From contig JALTMC010000475.1 of NCBI GenBank assembly GCA_027005175.1, positions 1 through 14,658 on the forward strand: a stretch of DNA of 14,658 nt, in the 5' to 3' direction. The translations under genes were made by a program, and so were the position numbers. Source of the stretch: Myxococcales bacterium (lineage in GTDB: Bacteria > Myxococcota_C > UBA6777). Below are positions 1 to 5,914 of this stretch, in pieces; positions within the stretch are counted from its first letter, which is position 1; each line of letters begins with the position of its first letter. The notes below the pieces were generated by a model. The model saw only the letters and a program-made list of their open reading frames with translations, was not told where the DNA came from and ran no database searches.

Positions 1-506
1 TAAAGAAGTGGGAACGGCGCTTGAATGAGTCGAAGAACGCGCGTGAAGCGTCTGCTTTGGCTCGTGAGATCGATGCTCATAAGCGGATGAACTCTGAGCT
101 GGAAGAAGAAGTTCTGAAGTTGATGGAATCGGAAGAAAGGGAGAAATCGTCTCTCACACTTCTGGCTTCCAAGATTGCGGAATTGGAAAGCTTACTGGCG
201 AAAGAAGAGGCTGTTTGCGAAGAAAAGCTCGGAGAGCTAAACAAACAGATCGATGTGTTTGTTCAAGATCGCAAACAGTATGTTGAGAAACTTCCGACAC
301 CTTTGATGCGGCGGTACGAAAAGGTTCGAGGAGCGCGAGGTGGATTGGCTGTGGTTGCTGCTAAGAACGGGTGCTGCGTTGGATGCAATATGCGTCTTCG
401 TCCACAACTTTACAATATCATCCTTAAGATGGAGTCGATTGAAACCTGTCCCGGTTGCAAGCGACTCTTATTCTTTGAGGAAGGTTTGCTCAATGAGGAT
501 GCCTGA
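1..506 (+). CDS. Coiled-coil zinc-ribbon protein (COG1579 / CdsZ-like), 5'-truncated by window edge
   Basis: The reading frame is open from the first bases of the window (first full codon at position 3), so the gene begins upstream; a TTG at 21 is only an internal codon. The visible part is a charged heptad-like coiled coil rich in Glu, Lys and Leu (about 95 residues), then a C-terminal zinc ribbon with two CxxC knuckles: CVGC at about 375-386 and CPGC at about 448-459, followed by the hydrophobic strand RLLFF. This layout matches the COG1579 zinc-ribbon family, which is about 240 residues when complete, so roughly one third is missing. The family is linked to nucleic-acid or regulatory roles, but its exact biochemical activity is not firmly established. 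It lies directly before a possible small gene, RNase HI and rnpB, suggesting an RNA or DNA housekeeping context. Confidence 0.85.
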   Translation, partial: KKWERRLNESKNAREASALAREIDAHKRMNSELEEEVLKLMESEEREKSSLTLLASKIAELESLLAKEEAVCEEKLGELNKQIDVFVQDRKQYVEKLPTPLMRRYEKVRGARGGLAVVAAKNGCCVGCNMRLRPQLYNIILKMESIETCPGCKRLLFFEEGLLNEDA

Positions 507-822
507 TCTCCAAGGGTCAGATGCTCTTGATCACGATGAGGTGTGGCGAATCATGTTGAGGATAGCCCAAAAGAGGAGACTCCAAGTGAGTAGGTTTCAG
601 CTAACCCGTATCATTCATGAACGTTCTGCTGCGACCGGCAAACCCAGACGCCTGCTTTGTCAGGCTTACTTTGGCGTCTCGACGTGGCAAGTCACGTTTG
701 CGAGGTTCAAAGGGTGTCTTTCTCGGAACTGCTCAGGTTTTGCTCGCTTTCACGACGAACAACACAAATTGTACGAGCTAAGGGACAGCGGACCAAAACC
801 ACGGCAAAAGGCGGTACTATGA
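493..822 (+). CDS. Possible small basic protein, overlap-coupled between zinc-ribbon gene and RNase HI
   Basis: This is a 109-codon frame that I do not recognise. Its ATG at 493 lies inside the end of the preceding gene (stop at 504-506) and has a purine-rich GAGGAAGG at about 477-484 with good spacing. Its stop TGA (820-822) overlaps the RNase HI start ATG (819-821) in the classic ATGA arrangement, which suggests translational coupling. The predicted product is rich in Arg and Lys, has an N-terminal stretch that could be helical (about residues 12-35), three cysteines, and no signal peptide or membrane segment. It fills what would otherwise be a gap of more than 300 bp in a compact cluster. 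The Arg/Ser/Cys-rich second half could be a chance open frame; the case rests on the two overlaps and the ribosome binding site, not on homology. Confidence 0.42.
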   Translation: MRMPDLQGSDALDHDEVWRIMLRIAQKRRLQVSRFQLTRIIHERSAATGKPRRLLCQAYFGVSTWQVTFARFKGCLSRNCSGFARFHDEQHKLYELRDSGPKPRQKAVL

Positions 823-1457
823 AAAGCAAGTCGAAGGCGAAGTCAAATCGCAAAAAATCGAGTGGTTCCGCTGTCGCTTCGGACGAAGAGGCACTCGTTT
901 CTTCTGGCGAAGAGGCCGTTGAGGAGAGTGCCGTCACAGAGGAGGTGAATAAGGAAGCTGTGGAGAAAAAGCCCGCTCGCAAAGGGGGACGTCGTAGACA
1001 GTCGGCTCCTCGTGGTCGAAAAGTTGTTCACTTTGATCCGGAAGACTATATCTACAATCGCCTGTTGATCTATACCGATGGAGCCGCCCGTGGAAATCCA
1101 GGTGAGTCTGGCGCGGGTGTTGTTCTGAAAACTCCTGAAGGTGAGGAAGTTGGACGATTTGGTCGCTATCTGGGCCGTGGGACGAACAACTTTGCTGAGT
1201 ATCAGGCTTTGCTTCTGGGACTTCAACATGCACAAGAGTTTGGCGCCAACGATATTACCATTCTCTCTGACTCCGACTTGTTGGTTCGACAACTGTGTGG
1301 TGAATATCGAGTCCGCGCCGCACACTTGAGAGTCTTATTTGAAGAAGCCCAAAAGATGTTGGCTGAGTTTGACAAATATCAAATCAAGCGCATCGAACGT
1401 GAAAAGAACAAAGAAGCTGACTCCATGGCCAACCGGGCCATCGATGAGAAGTTGTAA
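819..1457 (+). CDS. rnhA: Ribonuclease HI with charged N-terminal extension
   Basis: RNase HI cleaves the RNA strand of RNA-DNA hybrids in the cytoplasm (primer and R-loop removal). From the ATG at 819 the product is 212 residues. Residues 82-210 form the RNase H fold: YTDGAARGNPG with catalytic D87, NNFAEYQAL with E127, SDSDLLVRQ with D151, and NKEADSMANRA with D201, which correspond to the D-E-D-D metal site of the family. Residues 1-75 are low-complexity: a Lys/Ser-rich start, an acidic middle and a basic KKPARKGGRRR segment, about 75 residues more than a minimal enzyme. The frame is open back to 657, but 819 is preferred because it has a purine-rich AAAAGGCGG just upstream, overlaps the preceding stop, and begins the compositionally distinct tail. 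rnpB follows within about 50 bp. Confidence 0.9.
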   Translation: MKSKSKAKSNRKKSSGSAVASDEEALVSSGEEAVEESAVTEEVNKEAVEKKPARKGGRRRQSAPRGRKVVHFDPEDYIYNRLLIYTDGAARGNPGESGAGVVLKTPEGEEVGRFGRYLGRGTNNFAEYQALLLGLQHAQEFGANDITILSDSDLLVRQLCGEYRVRAAHLRVLFEEAQKMLAEFDKYQIKRIEREKNKEADSMANRAIDEKL

Positions 1458-1506
1458 AGAAGAGCGGAGTCGCTGGGGATCTTTCCCATGAAGGACTCTT
1501 CATATC

Positions 1507-1965
1507 GATTCAGTTGGACAGGTGATCGCTTGGAAGTTATCGTCTCTTTGGAGAGGGTGCTTCTGGGAGGAAAGTCCGAACTCCATAGGGCAGGGTGCTG
1601 GCTAACGGCCAGTGAAGGTAACTTTAAGGAAAGTGCAACAGAGAAGAGACTACCTGAACGTCATGTTTGGAACTTGGGTTCCCCAATCTCCTCGGGAGAG
1701 CGGTCGTGTACCGGCAGGCAACGTTGAAACGGTGGGGTAAGAGCCCACCGGGAGGCTGGTGACAGCCTTCGTCATGGTAAACCCCACCCGGAGCAAGACC
1801 TAATAGAAGGATGGATGGCCCGTCCAAGATCCTCGGGTTGGTCGCAAACAAGTCTGGTGACAGGCTTGTGAAGATGTTGGTAACAGCATCTCCAGATGAA
1901 TGATCACTGCCCATCGTTGGGTAACTGACGGTGGGAACAGAATTCGGCTTATGTACAACTGAATC
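1507..1965 (+). ncRNA. rnpB: RNase P RNA, class A
   Basis: This is the catalytic RNA that removes 5' leaders from pre-tRNAs together with the RnpA protein. Universal core segments are present in order: GAGGAAAGTCCGAACTCC followed by ATAGGGCAGGGTGC (about 1569-1601), AGTGCAACAGAGA (about 1632-1644), GGGTAAGAGCCCACCG (about 1736-1751), GGTAAACCCCACCCGGAGC (about 1777-1795) and the 3' AGATGAATGATCACTGCC (about 1893-1910). The ends are set by complementarity: GATTCAGTTG at 1507-1516 pairs with CAACTGAATC at 1956-1965, the P1 helix. The length of about 459 nt is slightly more than the roughly 380 nt of the E. coli RNA, owing to longer peripheral helices. A terminator hairpin follows immediately. 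Open frames through this region are incidental. Confidence 0.97.
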
Positions 1966-1968
1966 GAG

Positions 1969-2001
1969 AAAAGGGGCGATTGTATCGCCTCTTTTCTTTT
2001 T
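1969..2001 (+). terminator. Rho-independent terminator of rnpB
   Basis: AAAAGGGGCGAT (1969-1980) pairs with ATCGCCTCTTTT (1984-1995) through a TGT loop, with one G-T wobble, and is followed by CTTTTT. It starts four bases after the P1 helix of RNase P RNA, so it should define the RNA 3' end and separate rnpB from prmA. Confidence 0.88.
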
Positions 2002-2033
2002 AATAACCCGCGATGGAGGAGGAGAGGGGATTC

Positions 2034-2882
2034 ATGCTGACACAATCATGGATTCAGTTGGATGTTGGATGCGATGCAGGACAAGCTGAATCCCTAGGGG
2101 CTTTGTTGATGGAAGCAGGAGCCTTGGGAATTCACGAAAGAGAGCAACCAGACGGACCGACATTAACAGCGTATTTTGAGCACCCCATCGCAGAGGCACA
2201 TCGGCTTGATGTGGAACGCATCCTGGCTCGCTTTTACTGCGAGAGCTTTGCCTGGACGGTCCACAAGGACGATGGCTGGTCCACGCGATGGCAAGAGCAC
2301 TTCAAGCCTCTTGAAGTGGGAGAGCGTCTCGTGATTTGCCCTTCCTGGGAGTCCTATGAACCGAAACCTGCTCAGAAGATCTTGCGGCTGGACCCCGGTA
2401 TGGCCTTTGGAACAGGACAACACGCCACAACAAAAGGCTCCTTGCTGTTGATGGAACGTTACCTTCAACCCGATACTGTTGTTCTCGATGTGGGTTGTGG
2501 CTCTGGGATTTTGTCTTTGGCAGCCCTACTGATTGGAGCATCGCACGCTGTTGGTGTGGATATCGATGCAGACTCGATCACAGTTGCCCTGGAAAATGCT
2601 GCATTGAATCACTTGTCAGAGAGCGTCGAGTTCTCCACCACACCCATTGCAGATGTCTTGGGGCGATATCCTCTCGTATTGGCTAATATTCAGGCTCATA
2701 TCCTGCTTCCAATGGCCCCTCTCCTTGTTCCACGAGTTCAACCTCAAGGAACACTCCTGCTCTCTGGTATTCTCGACACCAAGAGGGATATCGTGGTTCA
2801 AACATACTTGCAACGGGGATGTTTTCTCAAAGACGAATACCTGGAGGATGGTTGGTTCTCGTTGGTGTTTGGCGTGAAGTAA
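2034..2882 (+). CDS. prmA: Ribosomal protein L11 methyltransferase
   Basis: PrmA is a SAM-dependent enzyme that trimethylates lysines and the N-terminus of ribosomal protein L11 in the cytoplasm. From the ATG at 2034 the product is 282 residues, close to the usual size. Seen features: an N-terminal substrate-recognition region with the conserved WSTRWQEHFKPL segment (residues 82-93), LDPGMAFGTGQHATT (119-133), the SAM-binding motif I LDVGCGSG (151-158), the acidic end of strand 2 in GVDID, and the NIQAHIL active-site motif around residue 217. An ATG at 2013 is in frame, but it lies inside the GGAGGAGAGGGG ribosome binding site that serves 2034, so 2034 is preferred. The gene follows the rnpB terminator and ends two bases before the stop of the convergent - strand gene. 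Confidence 0.93.
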   Translation: MLTQSWIQLDVGCDAGQAESLGALLMEAGALGIHEREQPDGPTLTAYFEHPIAEAHRLDVERILARFYCESFAWTVHKDDGWSTRWQEHFKPLEVGERLVICPSWESYEPKPAQKILRLDPGMAFGTGQHATTKGSLLLMERYLQPDTVVLDVGCGSGILSLAALLIGASHAVGVDIDADSITVALENAALNHLSESVEFSTTPIADVLGRYPLVLANIQAHILLPMAPLLVPRVQPQGTLLLSGILDTKRDIVVQTYLQRGCFLKDEYLEDGWFSLVFGVK

Positions 2883-2884
2883 AC

Positions 2885-4267
2885 CTATTCCTTGAGAGCC
2901 GACCAGTTGGCTTGAACGGAGATGCGAGGGGGCTGGTTCAGGATGTATACGGTTGTGGCGGCAGCGGCACCACCGACAACACCGACAGTGATCAGGGTCC
3001 AGAACCACCAGGTCTTGTGAGCAGGTGCTGCTCCGGTCGGTGGCGTTCCCGGGGGAGGCCGTCGGAAAGGCAAACCTCTGCGAGGTGGTGGTCGTCGAGG
3101 AGGTAGGATCGCCACACTCGTTGTTTTCTTCTTCACCTTCAAAAGCTTGAGGTAGGAGCGGTAAATCGGGACGTCCACATCCAGAAGATCTGTGTTGAGT
3201 TGAATCGGCTCACCTTTGGTTACTTTCTGTGTTTTGCAAGCCATCACGATAGGAGTGAATAGATAATACTCTTTCCCCACTTTCTGTAAGTGGCCTCCCA
3301 AAAGGAAGTTTATTTTTCCAGCACGACAGATGGTTGGGAGCGCATTACGCAAGGCAGTACTCTGCAATTGGAGGAGCAATATCTGTGTCTTTATCGTGCT
3401 GTGCGCCTGCTCCTCTGGGGTTATTTGTCGTGGAGGAATGCGTTTCAAATTTACCTGTTTTCGGGTGATTGGTTTTGCCAATAATACGGACTTCCCCCAC
3501 GAACGATGTCCACTCTTTTCGATCCGGATATAGTGAACACCCTTGGCTATGTTGTTTAAATCCAGAGGGATCTGTCCACGTTTTCGGCCGTCAACGTACA
3601 CTGTCGCCTGTGATGTGCCAAGGACTTGCAGTCGAACTTTGGGGCTGCGGCTGACTTCCATCTTGGCTCGTTTGTACAAACGGGCCAAGATACGGTTTTT
3701 TTGAAGCTCTGGGGGGACTGGTTTTGGGTCCATACGGGCTACTTCTTGAAGCAGGGTCTCCCCTTCTTCATTGTTTCCCAATTGGAGATGGGCCAGAGCC
3801 AGAAGCCCTCGCAGTCGCGACAAAATGACGATGCTATTCTTCCACTTGACACGCTTCTTGGCCAGGGAAATCCCTTTTTGTAGTTGAGGAAGGGCGAGCT
3901 TGAACCGTCCTTTTTGAATTAACTTCGCAGACAATCGAAGCTGCTGGTATAGCGGTTTCATCATCTTGGCGTGAAGCGTTGATGTTGCAACGGGAGCAAC
4001 TTTGGGAGGGCTACCCACAAGAGGATATCGACGACTTACTGGATAAGGCCTGTTTTGTCGAAACTGTTGCAATATCTGGTTCGACAGATTTTGAAGTTCT
4101 CTTTGAGGCAAGCTTCGAGAGATTGCTTGGATCGGAAAGAGGCCCAGTATCGGCTTTTTTGAGGTTTCCTGTGCTTTGAGTTCACCAACGCCCAGACACA
4201 ACCATCCTAGAAGGACCCAGACTGTTAGAGAGAGCAGTGACGTTTTTCTTTGCATGTCTTTTTCCAT
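2885..4267 (-). CDS. PEGA-domain envelope protein with C-terminal membrane anchor
   Basis: A 460-residue protein of unknown specific function. Order of features: hydrophobic signal sequence (about residues 9-32, ending GELKAQ); a short ILGLFPIQAI strand; a helical region (about 100-205) resembling degenerate TPR helices; a PEGA domain (about 209-276, VYVDGRKRGQIPLDL to HYIRIEKSGHRSWGK); a second mixed region with two cysteines (C314, C344); a Pro/Arg-rich linker (388-412); and a transmembrane helix (419-443) beginning KTWWFWTLITVG. PEGA proteins with such a Trp-rich C-terminal helix are frequent in Myxococcota, usually thought to act at the cell surface. An ATG 12 bases downstream (4255) gives a more compact signal peptide and is an equally good start; neither has a strong ribosome binding site. 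It converges on prmA with a two-base gap, and its upstream region holds palindromes. Confidence 0.85.
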   Translation of the reverse strand: MEKDMQRKTSLLSLTVWVLLGWLCLGVGELKAQETSKKPILGLFPIQAISRSLPQRELQNLSNQILQQFRQNRPYPVSRRYPLVGSPPKVAPVATSTLHAKMMKPLYQQLRLSAKLIQKGRFKLALPQLQKGISLAKKRVKWKNSIVILSRLRGLLALAHLQLGNNEEGETLLQEVARMDPKPVPPELQKNRILARLYKRAKMEVSRSPKVRLQVLGTSQATVYVDGRKRGQIPLDLNNIAKGVHYIRIEKSGHRSWGKSVLLAKPITRKQVNLKRIPPRQITPEEQAHSTIKTQILLLQLQSTALRNALPTICRAGKINFLLGGHLQKVGKEYYLFTPIVMACKTQKVTKGEPIQLNTDLLDVDVPIYRSYLKLLKVKKKTTSVAILPPRRPPPRRGLPFRRPPPGTPPTGAAPAHKTWWFWTLITVGVVGGAAAATTVYILNQPPRISVQANWSALKE

Positions 4268-4400
4268 AGAAACTTTCTTTTGAACATCAAGAGGTGGTTT
4301 TGGCCTAGGCCGGATGATTCACGAACGTTCTGTTACAGCTTGCAAACTCCGGCATCGACTTCGTCGGCCGAGTGGTACGCCAGACTTGTATCGTCGTTTC

Positions 4401-4419
4401 GACGGTACATTGTACCGTC
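4401..4419. promoter_or_regulatory. 19-bp palindrome upstream of the PEGA gene (possible operator)
   Basis: GACGGTACATTGTACCGTC is a perfect 9-bp inverted repeat around one central base. It lies 134 bp upstream of the PEGA gene start and downstream of the arsM stop. A smaller CGTCG-TTT-CGACG repeat overlaps its left arm (about 4392-4404). No T-tract follows on either strand, which argues against a terminator and for a dimeric repressor site. No regulator gene is nearby, so the partner is unknown. Confidence 0.4.
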
Positions 4420-4430
4420 TGTGCGGGCGG

Positions 4431-4480
4431 TCCTGTGCCTTCCTTATCCATCCGGTCCTGTGTCTTCCTTGCTCATTCGG
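4431..4480. repeat. Imperfect tandem duplication, 2 x 25 bp
   Basis: Units 4431-4455 and 4456-4480 both start TCCTGTG, continue with CTTCCTT and end in CAT-CGG-like bases; they differ at only about four positions. The pair begins immediately after the arsM stop codon (arsM is on the - strand), within the 214-bp gap between arsM and the PEGA gene. No coding role is evident. Confidence 0.8.
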
Positions 4481-4481
4481 C

Positions 4482-5540
4482 CTAGCAGCAAGAGCCGTTG
4501 GTGTTGTCGGTCTGAACAGAGGAGGGATTGGATGTGGAAGGGCTACAATCAAAGGCACCAAAATGAACAGAGTGGTCTCCTGTGACCGCAAAGTGCTTTG
4601 CATATCGGGTCTCTTCTAGCATCGATGCAGTGTTTCCACACACTCTCATGGGGCGGCCTGTTTCAAATACGTGGTGGTCGTCCAAGATAAAGGAATGGGG
4701 GGACTCTGGGATATCGCCTCGGTAGGTCGCAACTTGACCATAATCTTCACAAATATCTTCCAGTGTATCAAGTTTAAACGCACGAACCGTGGCAGAGGTA
4801 AAGTTGACCATTCCAATGAGTGCTTCAAGTTCTTTGTTATCGATTGTGATGGGGCGTTGGGTGACGGTGCGATAGTCAAGACAGCCGATGCTTCGCATGA
4901 TTCTGCGAAAGTCTTCGGTGTACAGGGCACCACCAAGGCACTCTCCATACAACACCGGGTCTTCTTTGAGGTGCTGGGGGATGCGTCGGTCGGCGAAGAT
5001 ATCAGAGAAAAATAGCTCTCCGCCTGGTTTGAGGACTCGAAAGATCTCCGATAGAACTCGCTCTTTGTCGGGCGAGAGATTGATCACACAGTTGGAGACC
5101 ACGAGATCAATGGAGTTGTCTGCGATATCCACGGCTTTCAGATCTTCGATATAGCCTTGAACAAACCGTGTGTTGGGTTTGTCGAAGCCAAACCGGCTGG
5201 CTTGAGTTGTCTCATGCCGACGAGCGACAGCGAGCTGCTCTTCTGTCATATCCAGACCAATCACATGACCTGAAGGACCGACCAGCTTTGATAATACATA
5301 AGCATCTCGACCTGTGCCACAACCAAGATCAAGTACGGTTTGGCCTTCCAGCACATGGGGAATCGGAGAACCACAGCCGTAAAATCGCTCCAGGATCTCC
5401 GAGTCAAGCTCCTTCAGTACTGCTTTGATGTGGGAAGGCATCTCATTGGGGTCGCAGCATGCGTTGGTTTGCAGGTCGTTGCTGCTCTGAAGCGTTTGAC
5501 CATAGTATTCTTTTACCTGATGGATCGGCATCTTAGACAT
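4482..5540 (-). CDS. arsM: Arsenite S-adenosylmethionine methyltransferase
   Basis: ArsM methylates arsenite to mono-, di- and trimethyl species in the cytosol using SAM and thiols, detoxifying arsenic by volatilisation. The product is 352 residues, typical for the family. Motif I is VLDLGCGTGRD (residues 69-79) and the acidic strand is GLDMTEEQL (95-103). The four cysteines expected of arsenite-binding members are present: C28/C29 in NACCDP, C56 in FYGCGSPIP, C151 in SNCVINLS and C201 in GECLGGAL, followed by the C-terminal domain with SHSFILDDHHVFETG-like strands and a terminal Cys-Cys (351-352). The start has AAGGAAG eight bases upstream. No arsR, arsB/acr3 or arsC gene is visible, so it appears to stand alone; a tandem-repeat array lies upstream of its leader. 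Confidence 0.95.
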   Translation of the reverse strand: MSKMPIHQVKEYYGQTLQSSNDLQTNACCDPNEMPSHIKAVLKELDSEILERFYGCGSPIPHVLEGQTVLDLGCGTGRDAYVLSKLVGPSGHVIGLDMTEEQLAVARRHETTQASRFGFDKPNTRFVQGYIEDLKAVDIADNSIDLVVSNCVINLSPDKERVLSEIFRVLKPGGELFFSDIFADRRIPQHLKEDPVLYGECLGGALYTEDFRRIMRSIGCLDYRTVTQRPITIDNKELEALIGMVNFTSATVRAFKLDTLEDICEDYGQVATYRGDIPESPHSFILDDHHVFETGRPMRVCGNTASMLEETRYAKHFAVTGDHSVHFGAFDCSPSTSNPSSVQTDNTNGSCC

Positions 5541-5615
5541 CGTTGCGGCTTCCTTTGCTTGTAGAAGTCATATCTGTCATGTCAAAGCACACGACAAAGT
5601 GATAGCGAGGCTTAT

Positions 5616-5905
5616 ACCAGATTTTGGGTTAAGTCGGAAGGTGATGGAGAGTGTTACGGAAAGGAACTGAACCAGAGCTTTGATTAAGTTGGAAGGTAAT
5701 GGGCGTCCATATCCTCGTACATATCAGACATTGTGACGCTGAACCAGAGCTTTGATTAAGTTGGAAGGTAATGGAGAGTGTTACGGAAAGGAACTGAACT
5801 AGGTTTTGGGTTAAGTCGGAAGTTGATGGAGAGTGTTATTCGGAAGCGGGGCTGAACCTAATGTTTGGTTAAGTCGGTGATGGAGAGTGTTAGGAAGCGG
5901 GGCAG
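5616..5905. repeat. Array of five degenerate tandem repeats (about 55 bp each)
   Basis: Units: 5616-5670, 5671-5742, 5743-5797, 5798-5855 and 5856-5905. Each starts ACC or ACT, contains TTAAGT(C/T)GG and mostly GATGGAGAGTGTTA, and ends near a CTGA or GCAG. Units 2 and 3 share an exact run of about 36 bp across their left ends, and units 1 and 3 share an exact run of about 29 bp across their right ends; unit 2 instead carries an unrelated segment of about 40 bp. Unit lengths (55, 72, 55, 58, 50) are not multiples of three and no long frame spans them, so the array is not coding. It fills the 374-bp gap between the arsM start and the cyclase stop (both on the - strand). The 75 bp between array and arsM (5541-5615) holds no clear promoter that I can defend, only a TTGACA-like hexamer on the - strand. 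Confidence 0.88.
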
Positions 5906-5914
5906 AGGGAGTAC

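Noticed and set aside
657-818. N-terminal extension of RNase HI to an upstream ATG at 657
   Set aside because: It would overlap the small frame fully, has no good ribosome binding site, and the composition changes abruptly at the ATG at 819, which has the overlap and purine-rich signal.
2013-2033. Upstream ATG start for prmA
   Set aside because: The ATG sits within the purine-rich ribosome binding site of the ATG at 2034 and would add seven charged residues absent from typical PrmA proteins.
4314-4619. Open frame on the + strand opposite the arsM 3' end and its downstream gap
   Set aside because: It overlaps arsM coding sequence antisense, contains the 25-bp duplication, and shows no recognisable domain.
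5616-5905. CRISPR array
   Set aside because: Units are long and degenerate, with no short constant repeat alternating with unique spacers, and no cas genes are present.
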